DNA from: Phascolarctos cinereus
Lineage: Eukaryota; Chordata; Mammalia; Diprotodontia; Phascolarctidae
Reading direction: 5' to 3'
Assembly (NCBI RefSeq): GCF_002099425.1
Contig: NW_018343964.1
Location: 16,860,501-16,924,500, forward strand
DNA: 64,000 nucleotides
In this document: positions 41,466 to 52,877 of the stretch, in pieces
Numbering within the stretch: position 1 is the first letter of the stretch
How the letters are laid out: each line of letters begins with the position of its first letter
Notes under the pieces: generated by a model
The model's database searches: none
Seen by the model: only the letters and a program-made list of their open reading frames with translations
What the model was told of the DNA's origin: nothing
Program-made: the position numbers and the translations under genes

Positions 41466-41769
41466 GAAGAAAAAAACAAATTTGAAGAAATCTTGGCAAA
41501 ACTTTCTGAAACAAAAAGTCATCCAAAGGGCATTTAAGGATGAAATTAGATGGAAGAAAAGAAAGAGAAGAATGATAGAAATAAATCTACAAAAAAAATT
41601 ATGACATTCTTTTCGCCATCAAGAACAGCAGAGCCATCACATTTAAATTCTAACATCATAATCCTCAATGTGCTTATATAGCATGGCACTTAAAGAAATA
41701 AAGTTAGAAAAAAACAAACAATTATGAAAAAGGAGATCTATCATAATGGGAACACTGATTTGAAGGATC
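41466..41769. other. A-rich sequence, possibly L1-derived
   Basis: Plus-strand A-rich text with short Lys-rich frames (41410-41604). No diagnostic L1 motif is visible, so the assignment is open. Confidence 0.3.
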
Positions 41770-42020
41770 AGTTCTTAGGCTCAGATAGAGCACTGGGTTT
41801 GGAATCAGGAAGACTCATCATGAATTCAAATTGGGTCTCAAGCTGTGTGACCTGGCTTAAGTCACTTAAGGGTTAACTCACTTTACTCCATTTGCCTCAG
41901 TTTCCTCATGTGCGAAATGAACTCGAGAAGGAAATGACCAAACCCTCCAGTACCTTTGCCAAGAAAACCCCAAATGGGGTCATGAAGAATCAGACAGAAC
42001 TGAAACGACTGTACAAATTA
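41770..42020 (+). mobile_element. MAR1 SINE
   Basis: GATAGAGCACTGGGTTTGGA, CAAGCTGTGTGACCTGGC, GAACTCGAGAAGGAAATGAC, GCCAAGAAAACCCCAAATGG, terminal GACAGAACTGAAACGACTG. The head is slightly truncated. Confidence 0.9.
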
Positions 42021-42344
42021 TCAGAAGCATAAAGAAGAAAAATCTCATTAATTCTCCCAGCATCAATGTGAGGTGGGTAGATACTGAATGTCATTCTCCT
42101 CAGTTCAATAAAAAGCTCTAGGCTCATAGTGCCACATTGATATGTTTGTTAAATTAAATTTTCAAAGTAATTTAGTTATTCTCCTCCATATCAGAGGACA
42201 AACCAATAATGATACTATAAGATGACTGCAACAGAGCTACCTCCTATACCTAAGCCCCAGGTAAAAAGTGAAAAATCTGCTCTTTGGCATTAGTCATAAT
42301 GATAAAAGTAAATAAGTAGTTGTTTGAATTTAATGCCTTATTTT
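42021..42344. other. unassigned sequence
   Basis: AT-rich, with no recognised repeat or exon. Confidence 0.35.
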
Positions 42345-42515
42345 TTATTGGATTCAATTAAATTTATACCAAAATATTTACAAGAGCATTTTCTGTAATA
42401 GCAGAGAACTGAAAATAAGGTGGGTGTCCATCAGCTAGGGAACAGCTAAATGGAATTGTGGTACGTGAACATAATGGAATATTACTGAACCATAAGAAAC
42501 AGAAAATATGCCTTG
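42345..42515 (+). mobile_element. L1 3' fragment
   Basis: ATAGCAGAGAACTGAAAATA, GGGTGTCCATCAGCTAGGGA, ACATAATGGAATATTACTG and CATAAGAAACAGAAAATATG are the L1 3' UTR phrases seen antisense at 12900, 44000 and 45350. Confidence 0.8.
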
Positions 42516-42784
42516 GTGTCTAGCAATAATATAATTCTTATACACTTGTGTAGGAAAAGGGATCAAGAAGGGGGAAAAGTGGAAGGGGAGAAGGAGAGGA
42601 AAGATAACACAGAAAACAAACCTGATCCACACACCTTTCAATCTAAATGGCTCTTATAAGATGGAAGTGGCCCCAAAAACAACCTTAGGATAGTGGAAAG
42701 CTTGAAATGGGGAGACATGAGATGAGGTGCTGACTGAAACGAGAGGCAGAGTACTTTCATTGATTTAAAAAAATAAACTCTAAT

Positions 42785-42975
42785 AAATCTTGGTGTAGTA
42801 GGAAAAAACACTAAGAATTGAATTAGAGTTCTGGCTCTCCCAGTTACCGGGACTGTGACTACAGAAAAGTAATAATCACTCCGAGACTCAGGCAAGGTTG
42901 CTTTGAAAGTCTAGATAATAATAAAAGAGAAAGATCTTCGTAAATTGTAAAGGGTTATACAAATAAAAGTTATAA
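42785..42975 (+). mobile_element. MIR (diverged)
   Basis: TAGAGTTCTGGCTCTCCCAG, TTACCGGGACTGTGACTAC and GAGACTCAGGCAAGGTTGC in sense SINE order. Confidence 0.5.
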
Positions 42976-43565
42976 TTTGCTGCTTTTCTCTGTTACTAAG
43001 TGAAAAAAGACGCTAGAGTTATAAAACAGAGGAACTGGCCAATGGGTGCCTAGCATGCACAAGTGTGTGCTGAGCTCTCCTTGGCCAAGTCCCTGTTAAA
43101 TTGTTGTTTTGTTGAATTGAATTATGTGTTTTATTATTTTTGAAAATGTAAAGTTTCATTAAGTAATTCAAGGATTTGGCAATCTTCTAAGTGTGGATAC
43201 TGATGCAAATTAGAATCCCTTCAAGTTTTAGTTTTCATGATTTGCTATTGACAAAGAAATTAGTATGGCTAAGAAAATAGTGACTGGTGGCCTTCTTCCT
43301 TGTACTGAGCAGCCTCAGAAGATTGAACACAGGAGATTACTCTTTGTTATATAACAAATACAAATTTTGTGACCAAGTCCTACAAGTGAAACTTTAACTC
43401 TGTAGGTACTGCTAGAAATTATGCTCTGCCAATAGATAATCTTTGAGAATGCCAGAGTCTCTTCCATACTATTCTATCAAGAATTTAGTGGAAATCTATA
43501 ACCATAGATCCATGGAGTTTTTAACATTGCATTATGTTTCAGGACAATTAAACTGTGATCTACCC
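42976..43565. other. unassigned sequence
   Basis: No recognised repeat or exon. The 66-codon frame at 43443-43643 runs into the L1 and has no motif. Confidence 0.35.
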
Positions 43566-44085
43566 AATAATATTTTCTTTTTAATAGTATTTTATTTTTT
43601 TTCTCAAATTACATGTCAAAAAAATTTTAGCATTCAGTTTTAGAAGATTTCACTTTCCAAATTTTTTTCCACTCTCCTCTCTTGAACATGGTAGGCAGTT
43701 TGATATGGTTTATACATGTGTATTATGTAAAACACATTTTCATATTTATCACAGTTGTGGAAGAAACAGATCAAAAGAAAAACAACATAAGAATAAAGTA
43801 AGTGAAAAAAATGTCGACGTGGATAGCAAGTCCTTTGTTACTTGCCTTGGATAATTGTGTTGCTGAGAAGAGCCGAGTCATTCATAGTTGATCATCACAC
43901 AATAATGTTGATACTGTGTACAATGTTTTCCTGGTTCTGCTCATTTCACTTTGCATTAGTTCATACATGTCTTTCCAGATTTTTCTGAAATCTGTCTGTT
44001 CATCATTTCTCGTTGCATAATATTATTCCATTACATTCATATCCCACAGCTTGTTCAGCCATCCCCCAATTGATGGGCATCCCAC
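43566..44085 (-). mobile_element. L1 3' end
   Basis: Antisense L1 3' UTR from the tail (TTTAATAGTATTTTATTTTT) through GCAGTTTGATATGGTTTATA, ATAATTGTGTTGCTGAGAAG and GTTGATCATCACACAATAAT to CCCCAATTGATGGGCATCCC. Confidence 0.85.
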
Positions 44086-44350
44086 AACAGGCTGTTGCTG
44101 ATTGTCTCAAAGAGGACCATGACATCAAGAAGGCGATGCTCTGACTTGCAAGTGAATTGGTTTTAAGTGAGGGAGTGCTTTGCAAAGTCATCAGACTCAC
44201 TTTCTTCTCCAGAGCCATCTGCTTCCAGTGGCAAGATATAGATCAAGACGACGGGAAAAGGCCCTGGATGCAGTGGGAAACCTCTGCCTTTTTAAGCTAA
44301 GGTCTTTCTCAGGTCTCAGTTTCACCGAGGATATGCCCATTCAGTGATTA
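44086..44350 (-). mobile_element. short LINE-tail/SINE family (GGACAA type)
   Basis: GTCTCAAAGAGGACCATGAC, GACTTGCAAGTGAATTGG, AAGTCATCAGACTCACTTTC, CAAGATATAGATCAAGACGA, GGATATGCCCATTCAGTG. The longest member of this family in the window. Confidence 0.75.
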
Positions 44351-44424
44351 AGGCCAGGCAAAGAATGCCCTCTTTTACCTAGTCAAAAATGGGGTAAATT
44401 TTTTAAAAATCCACAATAAGTATA

Positions 44425-44760
44425 ATAAAAATTATAATACCTAGCATTTCTATAGTAATTGAAGGTTTATGACACATTTTCCATGTTATCTCATTTGATC
44501 CTCACAACAATCCTGTGAAGTTTTACAGACAGGGAAACTGAGGCTGAAAGAGATGCTTGCCCAAGGAAACACAACTAGTTAGTATCTGAGGCAAGATTTG
44601 AAGTTAGGCCTGTAAAATAAGCTGGAGAAGGAAATGACAAACCACTCCAGTATCTTTGCCAAGAAAACCCAAAATAGGGTCAGGAAGAGTCAGTCTCAAC
44701 TGAAAGGACACTTCCTGACTCCATGTCCAACAATCTAACCCCCCTGCTACCTAACTTAGC
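44425..44760 (-). mobile_element. MIR3-type SINE, split by a MAR1 tail
   Basis: CTAGCATTTCTATAGTAATT, TTTGATCCTCACAACAATCC and CAAGATTTGAAGTTAGGCCT lie left of the MAR1 piece; ACTTCCTGACTCCATGTCC lies right of it. Confidence 0.75.
44606..44706 (+). mobile_element. MAR1 3' tail, 5'-truncated insertion
   Basis: Only the last 100 bp of MAR1: GCTGGAGAAGGAAATGACAA, CCACTCCAGTATCTTTGCC, AAGAAAACCCAAAATAGGG, AACTGAAAGGAC. The truncated insertion is LINE-like in form. Confidence 0.8.
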
Positions 44761-44972
44761 TTCCTTCCACCCCCTACCCCCCATACACACAAATTACTGT
44801 TTCTTCAGTGTTTAATGGGGGAGAAAATATCTATCATTCACTGAAAAACAATATGGGGGTGGGATTTGGTGAGATTACAGGATGTGGACCTTTGTGCAAA
44901 GGCACCTGAAGGATCTCCCAAGGAGTTAGGCATACATGTTTGAACCTTGCCAAGAGGGCACTGAGAATTATT

Positions 44973-45697
44973 TTTTCCCATTCATATTAAACATATTTTC
45001 ACATCAGTCATGTTGTAAAGAAGAATTAGAACCAATGGGAGGAAGCACAAGAAAGATGAAACAAAACAAAACAAAACAAAAAGGGAACAAATAGAATGCT
45101 TTGATCTGCATTCAGACTCCATAGTTCTTTCTCTGGATGTGGATAGCATTTTCCATCGTGAACCTTTTGGAGTTGTCTTAGATCTTTGTATTGCTGAGAA
45201 GAGCAAGTCTATCAAAGTTAGTCATCATGTAATGTTGCTGTTAACTGTGTACAACGTTCTCCTGGTTCTGCTCACTTTGCTCAGCATCAGTTCATATATG
45301 CCTTTCCAGGTTTTTCTGAAGTCCACCTTCTCATCATTTCTTATAGCACAATAGTATTCCATTATATTCATATACCACAACTTGTTCAGTCACCCCCCCA
45401 ATTGATAAGCATCCTCTCAATTTCCAATTCTTGGCCACCACAAAAAGAGCTGCTATTTTTGTACCTGTGGGTCCTTTTCCCATTTTTATGATCTCTTTGG
45501 GATACAGACCTAGAAGTGGTATTGCGGGGTATGCACAGTTTTATAGCCCTTTGGGCATAGTTCCAAATTGTTCTCCAGAATGGTTGGATCAGTTCACAAC
45601 TCCACCAACGATGAATTAGTGTTCCAATTTTCCCACATCTCCAACATTTAATCATTTTCCTGTTTTGTTAGCCAATCTGATAGGTGTGAGGTGGTAC
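44973..45697 (-). mobile_element. L1 LINE, 5'-truncated, clean insertion
   Basis: A 725-bp insertion flanked by a perfect 14-bp duplication CACTGAGAATTATT (44959-44972, 45698-45711), with the L1 tail facing left. The minus frame 45655-45386 encodes the C-terminal zinc-knuckle of ORF2: CWRCGKIGTLIHRWWSCELI, then QPFWRTIWNY. The intact duplication suggests a younger copy than the other L1s here. A (CAAAA)n run lies at 45060-45080. Confidence 0.95.
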
Positions 45698-45711
45698 CAC
45701 TGAGAATTATT

Positions 45712-46674
45712 CTTATTGGCTCCAAGTGACTGGACTTCCTCCAAGGTAATGAGCAACAAATAATTAGGGGGACTAGATTCTTGTTGGAGGAGCTGGTTCT
45801 TCCTTCATAGTCTATATAAAAAATAAGTAATGAGATCAATTCAGAGATTATCTTCACCTTCAGAATTCCTTTCCCCCTTCTCCCTTGTACCTTCTTTTGA
45901 AGGACTGGTCGGGGGAGGGGGGCAATGAGAGGGATAAGAAGGGGTAAGGATTTTTCTCCAAGGTACAGTTAATAACTACTCTCAGAAGCAGAACAGTGCA
46001 TATATATATAATTAATGTATCATGTTCATGACCCCCATATTCCCCTGTTAAAGGGGATTTTTGAATTCCCTAGACACTGAAATCCTGAAATTGAGCCACC
46101 TATCCAGAGAAGGATGATTTCCTGGGCAGGACCAGTTTTGGAAATAGCCTCATGCATGACCCCAAATTCAAGAGTCCTTGACTTTTACTGTTCAGGACTC
46201 GGTGGCATTGTCCTCCTAGATGGAGATTTCCTCAATAGTGTGTTTCTTGAAGAAGAAAAAGGATTACCCTAAAGATGAAGTAGTCAAGCCCTGTGTAAGA
46301 GGAGATAGGAGAAGGGCAGGGAAGGGGACAAGACATCTGGATCTTGTCAACTCCTCTGCTACGATAAATTAGTTAGAAAACACAGATCTATGAGAAGTAT
46401 CCTGCTTATGTGGCATTACTTATTGCTATAAATTATTACATTATTTATGTTCTGGGGAGAATACAATTGACCATTTGAGTGCTTTGCGTATTTCAATATC
46501 TATTCCTGGGCTCCTGTGAGTCCTTTGAATGTTAAGAATTTTGGGGGCTGTGAAATAAAACTAATCTTTTATCCAACACCCTGTGAGAGAGTTGGGGAAC
46601 CTATTAACCAAATTCAGAAAAACCTAGACATATGAGATACTTAAACTTTACTTTGGAGATTTAACTAGAATAAG
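45712..46674. other. unassigned sequence
   Basis: Single-copy-like DNA around the L1 site, with no recognised repeat or exon. A GGGGGAGGGGGGC patch lies near 45911. Confidence 0.4.
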
Positions 46675-46815
46675 TAGAAACAGAAGTAGTCTTGGGACCA
46701 GGAAGAATTGGGTTCAAATCTGCCTTGATACATATACACTATCAGACAGGTTATTTAACCTCTTGGTATTCTAGTCCATTCTCCAAGACTCCAAGTTGAA
46801 AAGAAGGTGTAAAAT
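46675..46815 (+). mobile_element. MIR-related SINE (diverged)
   Basis: GAAGTAGTCTTGGGACCAGG, GAATTGGGTTCAAATCTGCC and a CTCCAAGACTCCAAGTTGAA-like end match the TTATGGTCTTAG variant in sense orientation. Confidence 0.5.
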
Positions 46816-47529
46816 GCTTTTACAATAATCAATATATTTTAAGCTTAAGGGGTAATGTAACGTTCCCCTGCAGACCATATGGTTCCTTCCTCTTCAACTT
46901 TTAGAGAGTTTTATAGATAAAAAAAGTTTAGATAAAAAAAAAAGATAATTCCAAACCCCCAGTTAGGAAAATTCCTAACATTTAGGCAGATGATGGGATG
47001 TCTGGCTAATTTTATATTTATATCTATCTCTAGTTAACCCCGGCTTCTTTGTGGTTGAGGCTAAATTCAGTTTAATGGAAATGTTTGGGTAATGAAACAA
47101 CAAATTTTATTATAGGGCCTGTGGACTGACAGACACCAGGAGGGGTAGTTGAGGAAAGAGTAATCCTTTTCTTGGAATTTCCCTTAGCAAGATCATTTAT
47201 GCCAAGATGCCTGTAGAGCCAAAGATACTCTTTGCTATTGCTCTTCAGGGCCAAATTAGAATCCCATTCTTGCTCTAATTTCCGGAAATCTGTTCTTCCT
47301 TAATTGGATTTATTACATATAGGAAATACCTGAAATGTGACCAACTTTCCTCAGCCAACTCAAACTGGATTCCAGTTGGAAGCACCCACTTTAAGGCCTG
47401 TGTGAGACTGATTGGTTGACTTAGTCATATTCTCACCTAGTTAAAGTATTAAAGATAAAAATGAAAAGGAGTGATTTGACCATACATTTTTGGAGTTTTG
47501 TTATCTAAGAGTTCCTTAACTCAGTAAGA
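46816..47529. other. unassigned sequence
   Basis: AT-rich, with no recognised repeat or exon. Confidence 0.35.
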
Positions 47530-47900
47530 TCCCAAGCTCCTTTGACAGCTCCTGATTCTCCTCTCTTTCTCCACCATGCCGTCTCACACTGGAAGAACGC
47601 TTCCATTTTGGCCTCTTCCTCTGACTGGCTGGTTCTTTCCAGAAATTGCATTTCAAGGACCAGGCCAGCCACACCTGCCTTTCTGTCCAGGTTCTATTCC
47701 TCTTTCTCCTTACTCCATCCAACAAGAGGATAGCTTCTATTTTCTCCCTCCCACCTGCCTTCAGCTTTTCTAGTATTCTCTTATGTGTCATCTTTCTCCA
47801 TTAGAATATAAGCTCCTTGAGGGCAGAACTTGTCTTTCTTTCTGCTTTAAGTGCTCCTGGCACTTAAGTGCTTTATAACTGTTTATTAACCTAATTATCC
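47530..47900 (+). mobile_element. L2/L3 3' region
   Basis: A pyrimidine-rich body followed by CATTAGAATATAAGCTCCTT, GAGGGCAGAACTTGTC, CTCCTGGCACTTAAG and a degenerate end. The overlapping frames at 47542-47733 and 47576-47773 are chance frames. Confidence 0.65.
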
Positions 47901-48054
47901 TTGCCAATACAAAAAAAGGCCCTGAAGTAAAGAAAAACATTCTATCCTTTTGGGGATAGAATACCAAGATTGACCTGATCTATATGAGCAGGTCTTTGGG
48001 GCAATCTGAGATATGGCAATGAAATTGTTCTTTTGAAATCAGAACCAATCTATT

Positions 48055-48240
48055 CAATTTACCTCAATATACATTTGTTAAGGACCTATTCTATACAGCT
48101 CCCGGCCAAAAAACAAGCGCTTCGTAAATGATTAATTGATTAGCAGGGACACAGTGTTAGGCATTGGGGATTCACAGTTGAAGAAAAGATTACCATCGTT
48201 GCCTTCAAGAAGCTTATTTGCTGGAGGACAGTGTAGTGGA
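48055..48240 (-). mobile_element. L2/L3 fragment with about 50 bp of insert
   Basis: ACATTTGTTAAGGACCTATT and CAGTGTTAGGCATTGGGGAT, then CCTTCAAGAAGCTTATTTG. The expected junction carries an extra segment at about 48098-48150. Confidence 0.55.
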
Positions 48241-48450
48241 ATGCTCTAGGCTAAGTAACAGGTAAGACCTGTTTTTGAGTCTTGCCTTGAGGGCTTACTC
48301 TCTTGAGGCTCAGTTTCCCCCTCTAAAAAAAAAAAAAGAAAGAAAAAAAAAGAAACAGAAGAAATAATATGTAAATTATCTTTTCCCTAGGATTGTTGTG
48401 GGGATCAAAACATATGCAAAAGTTTCTATTAATGTACACAAAACTATTAG
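48230..48450 (+). mobile_element. MIR (diverged)
   Basis: CAGTGTAGTGGAATGCTCTA, GAGGCTCAGTTTCCCCCTCT, A-runs, then GGATTGTTGTGGGGATCAAA. Confidence 0.6.
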
Positions 48451-50339
48451 TATATACAAATAAGTAAATGACAGATTCTAATTATACTAGAAGTTAGGAT
48501 GTTGTAATTTAGGAGGGAAATCAAGTTAGTAGGGAATTTAGTGTTAATCAATTTAGTAGTAAACGTAATTTAAGCAGGAGAGAAAACAGAAATCAAGTCT
48601 TGCTAGTGAAATTGGGGAAGACTTCCCGGAGGAAGTGAAACTGAAATTGGTCTTTAAAAGAATGATTTCAACAGATAGAAATTTTGAGAAAATTCTTTGC
48701 CAAAATAGGGGATGGCTTTGTAGAAATGCCCAAAGGCAGAAGAGGAGGTAAAGATTTTTAAGTAATGATAATGAATAGTGCTTATGTAGGAGGAGAAATC
48801 GTTTCATTCCATGTTCTTACCTATGTGTGTCTTGGCCTGTGTTGTATGTATTTGCCTATGAAGTTGAATCTGAGCCTAGGTCAGAGCCAGAGAGGGAGGG
48901 GATAGAAAGCAGACAGCAAAGGAAATAATAATTTTAGCCATCTGAAGAGAGGTCTTTTTATGTAACACTTGCACGGGGAAAAAATAATTTGCTGTTATAA
49001 ATCTTGGAAAGTTTACTCCAAGCTCAGAAAAATCTGGGGGTAGGGAAAGAGGAAAGGAGGAAAGATACATTGTATTCATATTTAGACAAAAACTACTACT
49101 GCAGGAAAAAAAATAAAAAAAAAACAATGCAGAGACCACATGCTTAGGAGTAAATGTGTTTCCACATGTGAATGCCAATATATTATTGACTTATCCTGAC
49201 TCATAAATATGACAATTTTCCTCATTTCACAGTGAGGTCAGGCTCAACCCAAATAGGCAGTCATCATCTTCTCCTTCCTTAACACTGCTGAATATGAGCC
49301 TTCCCCAAAGCTCAGTGTGCATATAGTATAACTCTGTGTGTGTATGTGGTGGGGAGGAGGGTTTGGGGAGGTGACAGAAAGCAAGCTGTGAACACAAGGA
49401 TACTTTTAAGCCGAATTCTTGTACATGATATATAGAACAGAAGATCGTCCATCATCGTTATAGAAACTGTGACCAGCAAAGCTATAAACCTGACAAGCGA
49501 GAGGAGAAAATATGACTTGTTAGGTTGAAAAAGGACCAAAGAGGGAATTATAAAAGGGAAATTTCATGACGAATTAGTTTGTATTTTTTGTTTTCACTTC
49601 TGACACATGGAAGGAAATGCTTCGTGTTTGCTTAAGGAAGTGAATATTTCTCCACTTCATTCATTTTAAATCCTCACCCTCAGGCCTTTTGTACCAAAGC
49701 ATAAAGTTTGGAGACCTTAAATAGTCCTAATGTTTCCCTGAGGGATTCAGCCTCAGAATCCCACTAACAGTTCTGGGGGGCTCAAAGGGAAAGCCATTTC
49801 ACAGCACTCTGGCAGTGTCCATTTTATAGGGGGCTCATATGGAGCATCCATTCATTCTCATGCTTTCCTTACCATATTTGATGAAATATAAGATGCAATT
49901 GGAACTAACGGCTCACGCAGAAAGGCTGTAAACTTGGAAACTGTGCTGTAAAACCAAGTGCGTTAACATGAAATAAGCTTCAGACTGAAGGTCGAGGGGG
50001 AAAAAAAAGACCCAGTGGCTTGCTTCATAGAGTAGTCACACAATGAGCCTGGAAAGTTACAGATGTTGAGGGTAAATCTGGTATTTTCATACACATTCCC
50101 TTTCTGAGAAGAAAGCTTTGGAGCTGGTTAATAATAATTTCAAGCACTGGTAACAGGTAAGAAAAGTAAATAAAAGTAGAAAGATCAAGGTCAAAAGGAG
50201 GCCCCCATAATCCTCCATTTCAAGGACCAAGGAATTTTTCATATGGGGAAACAGGCTAAGATGACAGATTGAACCCATCTATGCACTTCATTATCATTAA
50301 CATAAATAACAATTGATATTATTAAGACTCACAGTGAAA
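48451..50339. other. repeat-poor island, candidate conserved noncoding DNA
   Basis: About 1.9 kb with no firm repeat. The part at 49550-50250 has even composition, with GATGAAATATAAGATGCAAT, GGAACTAACGGCTCACGC and a relatively CpG-containing CGTTAAC/ACGCAG patch near 49907-49970. Frames on the minus strand (48553-49539) are hydrophobic but motif-free. Function is inference. Confidence 0.4.
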
Positions 50340-50670
50340 ACAATGCCTTACATTTATATAGTGCTTCTTCAGCTTTGAAAATGCAATGTAGTCTTAATGA
50401 CTACAGAAAAATCAGGTCTGATTTAGTGATGTTTGAATTACAGAATTGTAAAAAAAAAAAAAATAGTTTTGTAATTACAGAACTTTTTAAAAAATGCAGC
50501 TTTGTAATTGCACTACGTACTCATAGTGATTCTAGTTTTAGAAATGTTGCCAAGTAGAGTGCTTGGACAACTGAATAAGGGAAAAAATAATGATTTTCTA
50601 ATTAGGTTATCAACTATTTCTATGAAAATAGCTACTTTTGAGGTATGGGAAAAGTTCTCCTAAAACACAA

Positions 50671-50671
50671 G

Positions 50672-50733
<62 letters not shown>
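50671..50733. repeat. (GC)n-(AC)n alternating tract
   Basis: GCGCGCGC runs directly into about 27 AC units, an unbroken purine-pyrimidine alternation of 63 bases. Confidence 0.95.
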
Positions 50734-50740
<7 letters not shown>

Positions 50741-50789
50741 GCAAAATATTTTTCCCCTACAGTGACCATCTGAGGGAGATAGAGTACTG

Positions 50790-51010
50790 TTATCCTCAAA
50801 ATTATAGATCACTTTCCCTCATAATATCCCTGTGAGATTGTGTAATTATCCTCATTCTACAGGAAACTGAGATTAGGATGTTAAGTAACTTACCTAGGGT
50901 CACTCAGCCAATTTCAGAAGCAGCTCTTGAACTCAGGTCTTTCTGCTTCTGAGTCTGGTTTAAACCTAGATCATTTCTGGCTCCAAGCACTATACCGAAT
51001 CACCTCCCCC
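50790..51010 (-). mobile_element. MIR3-type SINE
   Basis: Antisense: AATATCCCTGTGAGATTGTG, TAACTTACCTAGGGTCACTC, CTTGAACTCAGGTCTTTCTG, and a head-like CACTATACCGAATCACC. A short MIR3 piece at 50340-50400 (TTACATTTATATAGTGCTTC) may be its displaced start. Confidence 0.7.
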
Positions 51011-51725
51011 TCCCACCATTTTTTCAGCTGCTTCCATGGCCTTCTTTAAATTCTGTTTGCAGATGACCATAGAGACAGTGGTGTCTAGAAGCAGCAGCAG
51101 AACAAGAGAATAGTTTCTGGAAAAATCAAAAGCCTGGGACTAAGTAGGAAAGTTGAGGGGAGAAAAAAAAAACACAATATAGGACAGTACCATGCTATGG
51201 AGGACCAAACCCTTCCTTTGTGCTACATCAGTCACATGTTTAGCAAACTTACTTTCTTTCCTATTTTCACAGGATCTCAACTCTAGGTTATTACTATAAG
51301 TCTGACGGACTGTATAGGTCCCTTGGGGAAATAGGAATCCCCTAGCACAAAAAAGATTTGTCCTTTTAGTGACTCCATGCTATTTCCTCCTAGTATGTGA
51401 AAGGGGTCCAGGAAGGGGTTAGTGCTAGAGAAAGTAATGACATCAGAGCAGAAAGGGAAGATTGGCTGTTTCTGGACTTCGATGTGAATCCTTTGCGTTC
51501 CCCAACCCCTTCCAGTGAAATAAAGCCTGCCTGGTATTCAGTGCACTGTTAGCTTGAGTGCTTGCACAGGACTCAAGGCTCTTGTACCTTTTCCGTAGAA
51601 ATCTAGACATGAACTACATTCTGATGTTCTTGGGCTGGGAGTGGGGGCAGGGATGTAGTATGAGGGTACAAACCAAAAAGCATAATTTGTGAAAAGTTTC
51701 CAGGATTCATCTGAATCTATGTAAA
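51011..51725. other. unassigned sequence
   Basis: No recognised repeat or exon. AGTGAAATAAAGCCTGCC at about 51514 includes a poly-A-signal-like word, but nothing else supports a transcript end or an old LTR. Confidence 0.35.
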
Positions 51726-51990
51726 CTTGGGGCAACTAGGCAGTGAAGTAAATAGAGCACTGGGCCTGGAGACAGAAAGACTCATCTTCCCAAGTTCAAA
51801 TCTGGCTTCAGACATTTACTAGCTGTGTGACCCTGGGCAAGTCACTTAAGCCTGTTTGCCTTCAGTTTCCTCATCTGTAAAATTATCTGGAGGAATAAAT
51901 GGCAAAACACTCCAGTATCTTTGCCAAGAAAATCTCAAATGGGTCACGAAGAGTCAGACATGACTGAAAAACCACTGAAGAACAAATGTA
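51726..51990 (+). mobile_element. MAR1 SINE, full length
   Basis: GGGGCAACTAGGCAGTGAAG, TAGCTGTGTGACCCTGGGC, ACTCCAGTATCTTTGCCAAG, GGGTCACGAAGAGTCAGAC, ATGACTGAAAAACCACTGAA. One of the least diverged MAR1 copies here. Confidence 0.9.
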
Positions 51991-52104
51991 AACTCAGCTT
52001 TCATTCTCAGCCACAAATTATCCATAGCTAACCCTTTTGTCATTAAAAAAAGAAAGAAAAAGCCTGTCTATTCAATTGATCACAAATTTCAAATTAGGAG
52101 AACC

Positions 52105-52295
52105 CAAATTAAATGAAATATTACTACATTTTCACATGAACCATCTCACTATCCTCACACATTTCTAGTGAGATTTGAAGGACAAATATAATTATCTCCA
52201 TTTTGCAGAGGTATGTGCCACAGTTTCTTCAAGTCAGTCAGCAAATCATGGTGGGGTGAGACCACAGTAGATCTCCTGATTGCTAACCTTTCTGC
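52105..52295 (-). mobile_element. MIR3-type SINE (diverged)
   Basis: ACCATCTCACTATCCTCACA, ATTATCTCCATTTTGCAGAG and a degenerate CAGCAAATCATGG region in antisense order. Confidence 0.5.
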
Positions 52296-52504
52296 TTGCT
52301 CACATAAATTCATCTTCATAAAATTTGACATCCATTGATTCTGGTGTCTCATGTAACATTTGAAACAAAAGAAAAGTAGAGGTAGTCCTCATATACGTAA
52401 GAAATGGAACACCTAAGACACAAAGTTTTTAACTTCTATTTTTGTTCACCTCTTTGGAGAATGGGCCCAAAATTGGATCATTCACAAACAGGGTGTCAAC
52501 CAGC

Positions 52505-52625
52505 AGTAAATCAGGGAACAGCATTTATAAAGTGCTTACTTAGTATTTGCCAGACACTGTGGAATTTCTTCATCCCAGCACTTAGCACTTAGTAGGTGCT
52601 TAATAAATGCTAGTTGAATGACTGA
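52505..52625. mobile_element. two L2/L3 pieces, head to head
   Basis: 52505-52560 is the antisense end (CATTTATAAAGTGCTTACTT, GCCAGACACTGTGG). 52565-52625 is the sense end (CCCAGCACTTAGCACTTAGT, GGTGCTTAATAAATGCTAG). They abut in opposite orientation. Confidence 0.65.
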
Positions 52626-52811
52626 GACAGAAGAAGACAACTAATTACAAATGGTTTGGAAAATTAAAAGCTATGCAAGGAATGGTTATTCCATGCTCGC
52701 TTCTCCTTGCCTCTTGGGTCTTCTTCCTCTATTTGTGCTCCAGGATAACAAACTCATTTAAATAATTAGCCTGAGCCAAACAAATAACTCTGAAGATAAA
52801 CCTGTTGCTAC

Positions 52812-52877
<66 letters not shown>

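Noticed and set aside
47516-47791. A 91-codon minus frame rich in Arg and Lys
   Set aside because: It lies antisense to an L2/L3 pyrimidine-rich 3' region, with no motif.
51400-51560. Possible LTR or gene 3' end near AGTGAAATAAAGCCTGCC
   Set aside because: A single poly-A-signal-like word is common by chance, and no upstream exon or second LTR is visible.
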